From positions 3,006,978-3,070,977 of the forward strand of contig OZ244898.1 in the NCBI GenBank assembly GCA_965221585.1: a stretch of 64,000 nucleotides of DNA, in the 5' to 3' direction. The notes beneath the pieces were generated by a model. That model ran no database searches. It had not been told where the DNA came from and saw nothing but the letters and a program-made list of their open reading frames with translations. Shown here piece by piece: positions 43,634 through 52,092 of this stretch (positions within the stretch are counted from its first letter, which is position 1; each line of letters starts with the position of its first letter). Origin of the DNA: VXYK01 sp965221585. GTDB lineage: Bacteria; Actinomycetota; Acidimicrobiia; Acidimicrobiales; Aldehydirespiratoraceae. The position numbers and the translations under genes were made by a program.

Positions 43634-44830
43634 TCAGAAGCCGACCAGGCGCTGGGCGTAGTACTGCCGCCGCCGCAGAATCTCGGAGCGCTCCTCGGGA
43701 GTCACCCTCCGGGTCGACTTCGGCAGGTGCTTGTCGATGTCGTCGAAGGGCACCAGGCGCATCTCCGGCTCAGGCCAGGCATCGGTGAGCAACCAACGCC
43801 CGTTGAGCGTGCCCCAGGTGTATCCGGCGGTGTCGAGCCAGTTGTAGACGCCCGGGTCCTGGTGGGAGATGACGCAACGGAACACCCCGTCGTCGTCCAC
43901 CTCGGCCTGGTGCCCGTTGAGCGATGTCTGGCGTCGCCACCAGTCAAGGGACTCCCAGAACCAACTGGCGACCTGGAACCCCCAGTAGTGGCAGTCAGGC
44001 GGCGCGACCTCAAGGATCACCGCCTCATCGGGCTGACATTGGAAGTTGCCCATGCCGTACGACAAGCCTCGGTGCCCGCCCCACTCGCTCAAACCGGGAT
44101 CGAGGAACGGAGACGAGTTCGGCTCGGTGTCGAGACACCAGTGCGCCATGTCGTCCATGAACCTTGCCCCGTGCTCAATCCAGCGCATCAGCAGTTCGTA
44201 CTTCTCGATTGTGCGCTCGGGTGACTCGGGTGGGGGAGGATACGTAGCCCCTACCCGCTCAATCGTCAGATCCGCGGGAATCTCGGTCTCCCAGTCGTAG
44301 AAGAACTGGCGGATGCACAGCGACTGGGTACCGGGTTGGCTCTGGAGCCAGTTGCCCTCGTGGGGCTTCGGGCTCACGATGATCTCGACCGAACCGTCGT
44401 CGGAGACCTCAAGTTGCTCGAAGTTGATGTTGGCGATGACCCGGTGGTTGGGGTGTTCACAGAAGTGGGGGGCGTGGACCTGCACATCGAACTGGTGGGC
44501 GGTTCCGCGCCTGCCATAGATCCGGTAGGTATCGGTGTCGTTGACCGCGGCGAACTCGTAGTTGCCGTCGGGGTTGTCGATCCCCCATGACCAGGCCTGG
44601 TCTGCCCAACGCTCGAACCAGGGGTACTCGGGGTCGTTGTTCTCCACGGCGAGGATCGCGCCGGCCGTCAGGTAGCGGGTCAGGTACTTGATGCCGTGCG
44701 CCCGCATGAGGGACCCCGCAGCAGGACCCCGATCCCCGTAGACGATGTCTGCCATTTGCGCCCAAGTGTCAAGCACACGCTGGAAGAGTCGACCGTCGAT
44801 GAGTTCGTTGATCGTCGGTGACCGGTTCAT
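43634..44830 (-). CDS. DUF1214 domain protein
   Basis: The 398 residues carry the DUF1214/DUF1254-type block NPDGNYEFAAVNDTDTYRIY near residue 86 and further conserved stretches such as YWGFQVASWFWESLDWWRRQ near residue 280 and SHQDPGVYNWLDTAGYTWGT near residue 318. Found in many actinobacteria; function unknown, some relatives are co-transcribed with lipid or phosphate genes. Directly upstream of a cell-wall amidase gene. Confidence 0.75.
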   Translation of the reverse strand: MNRSPTINELIDGRLFQRVLDTWAQMADIVYGDRGPAAGSLMRAHGIKYLTRYLTAGAILAVENNDPEYPWFERWADQAWSWGIDNPDGNYEFAAVNDTDTYRIYGRRGTAHQFDVQVHAPHFCEHPNHRVIANINFEQLEVSDDGSVEIIVSPKPHEGNWLQSQPGTQSLCIRQFFYDWETEIPADLTIERVGATYPPPPESPERTIEKYELLMRWIEHGARFMDDMAHWCLDTEPNSSPFLDPGLSEWGGHRGLSYGMGNFQCQPDEAVILEVAPPDCHYWGFQVASWFWESLDWWRRQTSLNGHQAEVDDDGVFRCVISHQDPGVYNWLDTAGYTWGTLNGRWLLTDAWPEPEMRLVPFDDIDKHLPKSTRRVTPEERSEILRRRQYYAQRLVGF

Positions 44831-44938
44831 GGGCCCCTGTTCTCCTAGGTCCGAGTATCAGCGGGCACGCTAACCGGAAACGTTGTTCAGCGCCTCAACA
44901 GCTTCGATGGGTTGACCGACGCGCCCCTCGTCCGGGCC

Positions 44939-45574
44939 TCAGGCGCAGCAGGTGTCCTCGAGGGAGTCAGCCCGCCAAACGGACACCGACTCGCGGGCCG
45001 CCAGAGCCGCGATGAACAACCCCGCCAGCGGGTCGGCCCACCACCAACCCAGGGCCGCGTTGGCACCCAGACCAATGAGCAGCCCTCCAGACATGAGTGC
45101 GCACACCAGCGTCTGGTTCGCCTCGGCCTCCACCGCCCGCGATCCCATCACCGGAGCCAGCTTGCGCTTGGCCCGGGCCAGCGCCGGCATGACAGCCAGC
45201 GACAGGGCAGCCATCGCGATACCGACCAGTGATTCGTCGGGACGGTTGGCCAGCATCAGGTCGCGCCCCGCGGTGATCCCCACGTAGAGCGCCAGAGCGG
45301 CGAAACTGAGCGCGATCAGCCGCTGGGCCCGTTTGTCGGCGTCTTGTTTGCAGCCGGTTCGGCGCTCCTGCGCCAACCGCCAAGCCAGGACCAGCGCGGC
45401 TGACACCTCGATTCCCGAGTCCAGCCCGAAACCGATCAGGCTCACCGACCCCGCGGCGATACCGGCGACGACTGCGACCACGCCCTCGACGCAGTTCCAG
45501 CCGATGGTCGCGCCGGTCAGCCACTTCTGCCGAACAACGGCTTGCGCCCGTTCGGCGGGCTCAGTCAGTGTCAT
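44939..45574 (-). CDS. Cation diffusion facilitator-like transporter (short, transmembrane domain only)
   Basis: From the ATG at 45574 (GGGGAGG upstream) there are 211 residues forming about five or six transmembrane helices. GSVSLIGFGLDSGIEVSAAL corresponds to the metal-binding helix 2 of CDF proteins and WWWADPLAGLFIAALAARES to helix 5-6 with the DP motif; EAEANQTLVCAL is also family-like. The usual cytoplasmic C-terminal domain is missing. A Cys-Cys pair at the C-terminus (EDTCCA) could bind metal. A perfect 16-bp palindrome lies upstream at 45691. Confidence 0.75.
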   Translation of the reverse strand: MTLTEPAERAQAVVRQKWLTGATIGWNCVEGVVAVVAGIAAGSVSLIGFGLDSGIEVSAALVLAWRLAQERRTGCKQDADKRAQRLIALSFAALALYVGITAGRDLMLANRPDESLVGIAMAALSLAVMPALARAKRKLAPVMGSRAVEAEANQTLVCALMSGGLLIGLGANAALGWWWADPLAGLFIAALAARESVSVWRADSLEDTCCA

Positions 45575-45690
45575 TCTTGGCTGCCTCCCCGTGCCGTCGT
45601 CCCACGCCCTCAACCTACAGTCTCTGCCTTACCAGGGAGTTTCTAATTTCTGCCAGAAGAATTTCTATTTTTTGACCGAGCTATTTTATT

Positions 45691-45706
45691 CAACGTAATT
45701 ACGTTG
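45691..45706. promoter_or_regulatory. Perfect 16-bp palindrome CAACGTAATTACGTTG upstream of the cation transporter gene
   Basis: All 16 bases are self-complementary. It lies about 117 bases upstream of the transporter start, in an AT-rich region, and overlaps a possible minus-strand -35 (TTGAAT). An operator for a dimeric metal-responsive or MarR/TetR-type repressor is the likely role. Confidence 0.5.
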
Positions 45707-45731
45707 CTGGTGCTGTGCTGATGGCATCGAT

Positions 45732-46127
45732 TTATGGTCTTGGAGCGGGGGTAACGATCTGGATCAGGTTTCCGCAGGTGTCATCAAAGACGGCCGCCAC
45801 AACGGTGCCTAGGTCGGTCGGCGGCTGGGTGAAATCGACGTCGGCGGCGCTCAGCCGTGCGTGCTCAGCGTGGACATCGTCGACGGTGAACTGTGCTGAT
45901 GGGATCCCGTCGGCGGTGAGGGCGTCCCGGAAAGTCTTGGCGGCCGGGTGTGCGGCGGGTTCAAGGAGCAACTCCGGCCCGTCAGGCTGCTCCGGGGAGA
46001 CCACGGTGAGCCACGAGTACTCCCCGACGGGCACGTCGTGATGCTTCTGGAATCCAAGGACCTCGGTGTAGAAGGCGAGGGCCTCGGCCTGGTCGTCAAC
46101 GAGGATGTTGGTCAATGTGATCCGCAT
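45732..46127 (-). CDS. VOC-superfamily (glyoxalase/bleomycin-resistance-like) protein
   Basis: The 131 residues have two beta-alpha-beta-beta-beta halves: MRITLTNILVDDQAEALAFY at the start, then ELLLEPAAHPAAKTF, and a second half with QFTVDDVHAEHARLSAADV and FDDTCGNLIQIVTPAPRP, where DTCGNLIQI is the usual DPxGN end. Similar proteins are putative lactoylglutathione lyases or extradiol-type metal proteins; activity unknown. Confidence 0.85.
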   Translation of the reverse strand: MRITLTNILVDDQAEALAFYTEVLGFQKHHDVPVGEYSWLTVVSPEQPDGPELLLEPAAHPAAKTFRDALTADGIPSAQFTVDDVHAEHARLSAADVDFTQPPTDLGTVVAAVFDDTCGNLIQIVTPAPRP

Positions 46128-46176
46128 GTGAGTCTCCCGGTGGAGTGGTCCAGCATCATTCGGAAAGCGAAGGCAG

Positions 46177-46265
46177 CGGAGACGGTGGGATTCGAACCCA
46201 CGAACGCCTTGCGACGTTACTTCCTTAGCAGGGAAGCGCCTTCAACCTGGCTCGGCCACGTCTCC
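46177..46265 (-). tRNA. tRNA-Ser (anticodon GCT)
   Basis: Read on the minus strand from 46265: acceptor GGAGACG pairs with CGTCTCC, discriminator G, anticodon loop CTGCTAA (GCT) on stem CTTCC/GGAAG, the long variable arm expected for serine, and T arm with GTGGGTTCGAATCCCAC. CCA is not encoded. Confidence 0.96.
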
Positions 46266-46313
46266 AGAATCGTGAGGCTAGCGCACAGAAGCACAAGCCC
46301 ACCGTCCTGATAG

Positions 46314-46332
46314 TGTTCCCGTTAGCGGAACA
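46314..46332. promoter_or_regulatory. Inverted repeat TGTTCC-N7-GGAACA upstream of the maleate isomerase-like gene
   Basis: A perfect 6-bp inverted repeat with spacer CGTTAGC, 37 bases before the start of the gene at 46369. The sequence and layout resemble IclR-family operators near catabolic genes; no regulator is adjacent. Confidence 0.5.
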
Positions 46333-46368
46333 TCATTCCGCAACCAGCGAGCCGGAAGGGGGGCACTT

Positions 46369-47115
46369 GTGCCTGATGTTGTGGGGTACCGGGCCAAAAT
46401 CGGGGTAATCGTGCCGTCGACCAACACCGTCGTCGAACACGACTTCGCCAGAGTGCGCCCACCCGGAGTCACCTTCCACAGCGGACGCTTCCTGGTAGAA
46501 GCCCCCGACCTCAGCAGCGACGAGGCATTCCTGCACTTCCTGGACCTCATCCGCGAGACGATCCCCACAGCGATCCGCGACATCATGACCTGCAAACCCG
46601 ACCACATCCTCATGGGAATGTCGGCCGAGACATTCTGGGGAGGCAAAGAAGGCAACGCCGCCTTCTCGGCCCGAGTCGCCGCCATCGCCGGCGAAATCGG
46701 CATCACCTCCGGTGCCGCGGCCTGCAACGCCGCCCTCGGCAAACTCGGAGTGTCGCGCATCGCCTGCCTCACCCCCTACCAACCGGCTGCCGATGAGCAG
46801 GTGTACGGCTACTTCAGCGAATGCGGCCTCGACGTCAAACGAGTACACGGCCTGCGCTGCGAATCGGCAACCTCGATCGCCGACGTGACCCCCGAAACCC
46901 TCGTCGACGTGCTCAAGAACCTCGACGGAGACGACATTGACGCCATCGTGCAATGCGGCACCAACCTCTCGATGGTCGAAGTGGCCGACCAGGCCGAGCG
47001 CTGGCTCGGCAAACCCGTGCTGGCAATCAACGCGGTATGCCTGTGGCATGCGCTACGGACGCTCGGGATCAACGACCAGTTCGTAGGCCACGGAATGATG
47101 CTGCGCGAGTACTGA
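46369..47115 (+). CDS. Maleate isomerase/arylmalonate decarboxylase-like Asp/Glu racemase-superfamily protein
   Basis: The 248 residues begin at a GTG with GGAAGGGGGG upstream. The N-terminal KIGVIVPSTNTVVEHDFARV matches the PSxNTxVE signature of maleate isomerases. Two cysteines occupy the racemase-superfamily catalytic positions: GAAACNAALGKLGV near residue 124 and VQCGTNLSMVEVA near residue 195. Maleate isomerase converts maleate to fumarate in nicotinate and gentisate-type pathways. The FAD monooxygenase gene follows after 15 bases, supporting a heterocycle or aromatic degradation role. Confidence 0.8.
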   Translation: MPDVVGYRAKIGVIVPSTNTVVEHDFARVRPPGVTFHSGRFLVEAPDLSSDEAFLHFLDLIRETIPTAIRDIMTCKPDHILMGMSAETFWGGKEGNAAFSARVAAIAGEIGITSGAAACNAALGKLGVSRIACLTPYQPAADEQVYGYFSECGLDVKRVHGLRCESATSIADVTPETLVDVLKNLDGDDIDAIVQCGTNLSMVEVADQAERWLGKPVLAINAVCLWHALRTLGINDQFVGHGMMLREY

Positions 47116-47130
47116 CACGAGTACCGAATC

Positions 47131-48345
47131 GTGCCGGACCCGCATGTAGTCGTCGCCGGGGCTGGTCCCGTCGGATGCGTGGCGGGAGCGGTGCTCGCAA
47201 AACGGGGAATCAGGGTGACGCTGCTCGAATCCGCCCCCGAACTTCCCCGCGAACTGCGGGCGTCCACCTTCCACCCCGCCACCCTCGACCTTCTCGAGCA
47301 GTACGGCGTGGTGGACGACATGATCAGCAGAGGTCTGATAGCCAGCCGCTTCGCCTACCGTGACCGCCGCCAGGGCGTGGTCGCCGAGTTCGACCTCACG
47401 AACCTGGCCGACGTGAGCAACCATCCCTTCCGTCTCCAATGCGAGCAGTACAAGCTCTGTGAAATCCTGCTCAGCCGACTCGCCTCGATGACCGGCGTCA
47501 ACATCAGATTCGACGCCCAAGTGGTCGCAGCAGCCGACTTCGGCGACGCCGCCGATGTGCGGCTCGCCTCGGGCGAGACGATCCACGCCGATGCTGTGAT
47601 CGGAGCCGACGGCGCGGCGAGCGCGGTGCGCAAATCGCTGGACCTGGCCTTCGACGGCATGACCTACGAGGACCGGTATCTGGTGGTGTCGACCCCGTTC
47701 GAGATGGCCGACCACCTCGACGACCTGGCCTACGTCAACTACATCTCCGACCCTGACGAATGGCTGGTGCTGCTACGAACAGTCGAGTTGTGGCGGGCGC
47801 TGTTCCCGGTCGGCGAGCACGAATCCGACGCCGAGGCGCTCAGCGACCGAAGCGCTCAGCGCCGACTCAACGGAGTGGTCGCCCGCGACGAGCCTTACGA
47901 CATCGCCCACCGCACGATCTACCGGGTCCACCAGCGGGTGGCCGACCGGTTTCGTGTCGGACGGGTTCTGCTGATGGGCGACGCCGCCCACATAAACAAC
48001 CCACTCGGCGGGATGGGCATGAACGGCGGGATCCACGACGCGGTACTGCTCGGCGGCGCGCTAGCCGCAGTATTGGGCGGCGACATCGCCGAGGACCGGC
48101 TCGACCACTACGCGGAGGTGCGCCGTGCCCTGGCCATCGACTACGTGAGACGCCACACCCACAACAACGCCGAGAACCTGGCAGCGAAAGACCCCGCCGC
48201 CCGCCAACGCGCCCTCGACGCATTGGCCGTGACCGCAGCCGACCCCGAACAGAGCAGGGACTACATGCTCCAGACCAGCATGATCGGCGCGGTTAACTCC
48301 ATGAGCGCCGAGTTGGCCGAGGTCGGAGCGCTAAACGCGGACTGA
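47131..48345 (+). CDS. FAD-dependent aromatic monooxygenase (PHBH-like)
   Basis: The 404 residues show VVVAGAGPVGCVAGAVLAKR (GxGxxG), the second FAD/NAD(P)H motif VIGADGAASAVRKSL (DG) near residue 152, and RVLLMGDAAHINNPLGGMGM (GD motif) near residue 280. This is the group A flavoprotein hydroxylase family, which hydroxylates phenolic or N-heterocyclic acids. It forms a probable operon with the maleate isomerase-like gene. Confidence 0.87.
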   Translation: MPDPHVVVAGAGPVGCVAGAVLAKRGIRVTLLESAPELPRELRASTFHPATLDLLEQYGVVDDMISRGLIASRFAYRDRRQGVVAEFDLTNLADVSNHPFRLQCEQYKLCEILLSRLASMTGVNIRFDAQVVAAADFGDAADVRLASGETIHADAVIGADGAASAVRKSLDLAFDGMTYEDRYLVVSTPFEMADHLDDLAYVNYISDPDEWLVLLRTVELWRALFPVGEHESDAEALSDRSAQRRLNGVVARDEPYDIAHRTIYRVHQRVADRFRVGRVLLMGDAAHINNPLGGMGMNGGIHDAVLLGGALAAVLGGDIAEDRLDHYAEVRRALAIDYVRRHTHNNAENLAAKDPAARQRALDALAVTAADPEQSRDYMLQTSMIGAVNSMSAELAEVGALNAD

Positions 48346-48388
48346 ATTCGGTGATTCCCGTCCCACCGCCGCGCGATCGGCTGTTTCG

Positions 48389-48417
48389 TTGACCGGAACG
48401 GCGTTTCGCTATAGAGT
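48389..48417 (+). promoter_or_regulatory. Putative sigma-70-type promoter for the surface-protein operon
   Basis: TTGACC at 48389-48394 and TAGAGT at 48412-48417 (TAnnnT type) with a 17-base spacer, 58 bases before the start codon at 48475. A GGAGGGA ribosome site follows at about 48463. Confidence 0.5.
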
Positions 48418-48474
48418 CGCAACAGGTATGCGGGAACGCGACCCGCGACAAAGGCGAAACCTCGGAGGGACCCC

Positions 48475-49197
48475 ATGATCCGCACCAAATACCGCTTGAT
48501 AGCAGCGGTTTCAGTAATTGCGCTAGCAAGCCTCACGGCGCTGCCCAGCGCATTCGCCGATCACGGTGAGGGGCACAACGGAGAGACCCTGGAAGTCTCA
48601 AAGAGCGAAGGCATCGAGGACGGCGACGTCATAACCGTCACACTCACAAGCTGGCTCCCCGGCAAAACCGCGACCGTAGTCACCTGCTACAACTATCCGG
48701 CCGCCGGCCCGGCCGACTGCGAACTGAGCAACTACGGCCAGTACACCGTGCCGATCGCGGACGACGGTACCGCAACGATCGACTATCCCGTCAAAGTGAT
48801 CCCCCTGCGCTGCGACGCCGACAACCCATGCTTCATCGTGGCTGGCGACGGGTTCGGAGCAACCGCGAACTACGCCGCGCAACTGGTCACCTTCGCCGCC
48901 ACCACCGAACCGGAACCGGAACCCGAGCCGGAACCCGAGCCCGAGCCGGAGCCGGTTGAAGAGGAAGTGGTTGAACCCGAGCCCGAGCCTGAGCCCGAGC
49001 CGGAACCCGAACCGGAACCAGCACCGGAGCCCGAGCCCGAACCGGAGCCGGACGCAGCCGCGGCACCAGCAGACGACGATGACGACGGGTCGGGGTTCAA
49101 TTGGATCCCCATTGCGGTGATAATCCCAGTGGTCATCGTGGTAGTCCTGATCCCCGCAATCCGCAGGGGGCGACAAAAGAGCGGCAGCGCCGCCTGA
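48475..49197 (+). CDS. Surface-anchored protein: Ig-like (neocarzinostatin-type) domain, Pro-Glu stalk, C-terminal TM helix
   Basis: The 240 residues comprise a Sec signal peptide (1-28, cleavage after SAFA), a compact beta domain (about 38-142), a Pro-Glu repeat (145-192), an acidic patch and a C-terminal transmembrane helix (about 211-229) ending in RRGRQK. The beta domain has LEVSKSEGIEDGDVITVTLT and two close Cys pairs (71/82 and 113/119), the layout of neocarzinostatin-family proteins. The charged tail makes the C-terminus cytoplasmic, so the domain is held outside on an extended stalk long enough to span the wall. No enzyme motif. Confidence 0.75.
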   Translation: MIRTKYRLIAAVSVIALASLTALPSAFADHGEGHNGETLEVSKSEGIEDGDVITVTLTSWLPGKTATVVTCYNYPAAGPADCELSNYGQYTVPIADDGTATIDYPVKVIPLRCDADNPCFIVAGDGFGATANYAAQLVTFAATTEPEPEPEPEPEPEPEPVEEEVVEPEPEPEPEPEPEPEPAPEPEPEPEPDAAAAPADDDDDGSGFNWIPIAVIIPVVIVVVLIPAIRRGRQKSGSAA

Positions 49198-49198
49198 T

Positions 49199-50518
49199 GT
49201 GATCGGCCGCCGGGTCCTAGCTGCGACAATCGTCGTCTGCGTCGCCGCGACCGCCTGCGGCGGCGACGACGATGACGACCCTGCACCAATTCCAGAAACA
49301 AGTGGATTCTGGTGGGTTCAAATCGGCAGTTCAGGCGCCGAAACCTCCTACGGCGTGTCGGCGACACCAGACGGCGACGTGGTGATTGCCGCCTCCACCG
49401 AAGGCGACCTCGCGGGCCCGAACCAAGGCCAACGAGACGTATACCTGGCGCGCTACTCGGCCGAGGGCAACGAGCTATGGGAGATCCAGACCGGCGGCGG
49501 GAGCAACGACTCACCGTTGGGAGTCTCCGTAGCGCCCGACGGCTCCATCTACGTCGGCGGCTTCACCGACGGCAGCTTCGCCGGCCCCAACCAGGGATCA
49601 GCGGACGTCTGGCTCGCCCGGTTCGATGGAGACGGCAACGAACTCTGGCGCACGCAGTTCGGCACCGACCAATGGGACCGAGGCTTCGACGTTAGCGCCT
49701 TCAACGGAGGCGCCTACGTGAGCGGCTACAGCGCCGGCCCGCTCGACGCAGACACCTACCAAGGAGGCTTCGACGGATTCGCAGCGCGCTTCGATGCAGA
49801 TGGCAACCAGGAGTGGATCCGGCAGTTCGGCACCGCCGCTACCGAGTGGGGCCAGGGATCGGCGCTGGCACCAGACGGAGGACTGTACGTAACCGGATAC
49901 ACCGAGGGAGACTTCGGTGCCCCCAACGCCGGAGACAAAGACCTGTTCGTGACACGACTCTCAGCCCAAGGAGAAATGCTGTGGGTCACCCAACTCGGAT
50001 CCGAAGCGTTGGACTGGACCCAAGGAGTCGGGATCGGCCCCGACGGTGGGGTACTTGTGGCCGGCTCGACCGAAGGTTCCTTTGCCGCCGACATCGGCGG
50101 CGAACGAGACATGATCGTGGTGTCGCTGAACGACGAAGGCAAAGAGATCTGGCGCTGGCAGTCCGGATCGCACCACGCAGACACCGCGTTCGAAGTGCGC
50201 TCGGTCGGCGGGCGTGTGTTGGTGACCGGTACTGTCGATATCAGTGACGTTGCTGCCGAGGACGTTGTCCTACACCCACGCATCCCCGGAATGACCGTGG
50301 TACCGACAGGCCGGCAACTGGCGCTGACATGGCTGACAGGATGGGGCAGACCGCTGTCCTCCAGGTTCTTCGGTTCCGAAGCCACCGAAGAGGCCACCGG
50401 GCTGGATGTCGCCGCCGACGGATCGATCTTCTGGAGCGGCTACACCACCGGCTCGTACGCAGGCACCAATGCAGGTGGAACAGACCTGGTACTCGGCGGC
50501 TCCGCGGCCGAAGGGTGA
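49199..50518 (+). CDS. Beta-propeller (SBBP-like repeat) lipoprotein
   Basis: The 439 residues begin with a lipoprotein signal (lipobox ATAC, Cys20) and an Asp-rich linker, then six or seven repeats of about 50 residues with the form GVSVAPDGSIYVGGFTDGSF... DVWLARFDGDGNELWRTQFG. These are SBBP-like beta-propeller blades. It is probably a binding or sensing protein on the outer face of the membrane. It starts one base after the surface-protein stop and overlaps the next gene by one base (TGATG). Confidence 0.85.
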   Translation: MIGRRVLAATIVVCVAATACGGDDDDDPAPIPETSGFWWVQIGSSGAETSYGVSATPDGDVVIAASTEGDLAGPNQGQRDVYLARYSAEGNELWEIQTGGGSNDSPLGVSVAPDGSIYVGGFTDGSFAGPNQGSADVWLARFDGDGNELWRTQFGTDQWDRGFDVSAFNGGAYVSGYSAGPLDADTYQGGFDGFAARFDADGNQEWIRQFGTAATEWGQGSALAPDGGLYVTGYTEGDFGAPNAGDKDLFVTRLSAQGEMLWVTQLGSEALDWTQGVGIGPDGGVLVAGSTEGSFAADIGGERDMIVVSLNDEGKEIWRWQSGSHHADTAFEVRSVGGRVLVTGTVDISDVAAEDVVLHPRIPGMTVVPTGRQLALTWLTGWGRPLSSRFFGSEATEEATGLDVAADGSIFWSGYTTGSYAGTNAGGTDLVLGGSAAEG

Positions 50519-51822
50519 TGGCCGGCATGAGCGCTGATGTGAGCAATCCGGCAACCGGGGAACTGTTGGTAGAAGACATGACCGACGCCGAGCGCGAGCG
50601 GGCACGACAAGTCGACTCGGTGCTGCCGGCCCTGGCCGAACGAGCCGTCGAGGCCGACCGGACCGGCGAGTTCCCCATCGAACACGTCCGAACCATCTCC
50701 GACGCCGGCCTGCTCGGCCTGACCGTACCCGTCGCCTACGGCGGACTCGGCGGCGGGTTGCGCGACCTGGCAGCCGCCACCTTCGCCATGGCCACCGCCT
50801 GTGCATCAACATCGCTGGCCTACTTCTTCCAATGCAGCGGATCATCTCGAGGACTGCTGCCGCTCGCGGCCGTCGAAGCCGGACTCTTCGCCGACGACGA
50901 GATCCCGACCGTCACAGCCTTCGGGGAGAAGGTGCTGCGGCGCATGGGGGCAGAAGGCCGCTGGGTCGCCAACTTCGCCAGCGAATCGGTGCGCACCAAG
51001 GACGCGGCGGTCACCATTGCCACCGAAGCCTCCCGGACCGAAGGCGGCTGGCTGATCAACGGCACCAAATCGTTCGGATGCGCCACCGGAGTGGCCGACG
51101 ACTACCTGGTGACAGCCAAACTCGACAGCGGCGACACCGCCGAGTACCTGGCAGTGTTCCTGATCCCGCGAGACACCGCCGGGGTCAGCGAACGAACCAA
51201 ATGGGACGCGATCGGGATGCGCGCCACCGCCACCCACGGAATCGTTCTAGACAACGCCTTCGTGCCCGAAGAGAATGCGCTGACCGTGCCCGCAACGTTC
51301 GTCAAGATGACCCAGGTGAGCCGAGGCAGTTTCGTCGGCAACCAAGTGGCCCTGTCATCGGTGTATATAGGCGCGGCCCAGGCGGTTTATGACTATGCGA
51401 TGCACTTTCTGAGAACCACCACCTACCACGGCAGCGACGAACCGATCGGCGGCAGCGACATGCACCGCCAGCTCATCGGCAAGATGCGAGCCCATCTCGA
51501 CACGGCCTACCTGTGGGCCCGCCGCCAGATCCGCTTGGAGACCGCGGAGCCCGAGATCATCCCCAAAGACGATGTGGTCGCCAACTGGCGTGTCGCCAAG
51601 GGTGAGATCGCCGACAACTGCTTCAACGTCGCAGTCTGTGCCCTCAAGGCCTGCGGAACCGGCAACACCGGCATGGACGAACCGATATCGCGGGGACTGC
51701 GCGACCTGTCGATGGGACTTGTGCAGGGCTTCCCAGCCGAAAGGGGTCGCCTGGAGGCGGCCTCCTACTATGTGCACGGCCGAGAAGGCGCCCAATTCGG
51801 AACCACCGGGAGCAAAGAATGA
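50518..51822 (+). CDS. Acyl-CoA dehydrogenase-family flavoprotein
   Basis: The 434 residues follow the acyl-CoA dehydrogenase plan: N-terminal helices with ISDAGLLGLTVPVAYGGLGG near residue 62, a middle beta domain with GGWLINGTKSFGCATGVADD, then WDAIGMRATATHGIVLDNAF and a C-terminal four-helix bundle with GNTGMDEPISRGLRDL. The catalytic Glu position is not clear, so it may be an oxidase or monooxygenase-type relative. It is translationally coupled to its neighbours, an unusual place for a cytoplasmic enzyme between lipoprotein and transporter genes. An ATG at 50527 is an alternative start. Confidence 0.85.
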   Translation: MAGMSADVSNPATGELLVEDMTDAERERARQVDSVLPALAERAVEADRTGEFPIEHVRTISDAGLLGLTVPVAYGGLGGGLRDLAAATFAMATACASTSLAYFFQCSGSSRGLLPLAAVEAGLFADDEIPTVTAFGEKVLRRMGAEGRWVANFASESVRTKDAAVTIATEASRTEGGWLINGTKSFGCATGVADDYLVTAKLDSGDTAEYLAVFLIPRDTAGVSERTKWDAIGMRATATHGIVLDNAFVPEENALTVPATFVKMTQVSRGSFVGNQVALSSVYIGAAQAVYDYAMHFLRTTTYHGSDEPIGGSDMHRQLIGKMRAHLDTAYLWARRQIRLETAEPEIIPKDDVVANWRVAKGEIADNCFNVAVCALKACGTGNTGMDEPISRGLRDLSMGLVQGFPAERGRLEAASYYVHGREGAQFGTTGSKE

Positions 51823-52082
51823 ACCAACTCCAGAAACGCCCGTGGTTCTTCCCGTCAATGGGCGCATTCCTGTACCTGACCGGGATGAACGACGAGGCAC
51901 TGCACATCATCGGTGGCTGGTGGCTCGACTTCGGACGCTGGGGCCAGACCGTGGCGGTCCTGGTGCTGCTGGCTCTGGCCGCGTACTTCACCTCCGAAGC
52001 GCTCAACCGTCGCCGCTCCGCCTACCGAGCGGCGCTCAGTGCCGCAGACGCCACACGCCTGGAACCAGACAACGAACGATAA
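51819..52082 (+). CDS. Small membrane protein
   Basis: The 87-residue protein starts in the ATGA overlap with the dehydrogenase gene. It has one clear transmembrane helix (about 43-60, TVAVLVLLALAAYFTSEALN) and a weaker hydrophobic stretch at about 9-35 containing several Trp and Phe residues. I do not recognise a family. Position before a transporter operon suggests an accessory subunit or envelope protein. Confidence 0.55.
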   Translation: MNQLQKRPWFFPSMGAFLYLTGMNDEALHIIGGWWLDFGRWGQTVAVLVLLALAAYFTSEALNRRRSAYRAALSAADATRLEPDNER

Positions 52083-52092
52083 GAGGTACACC

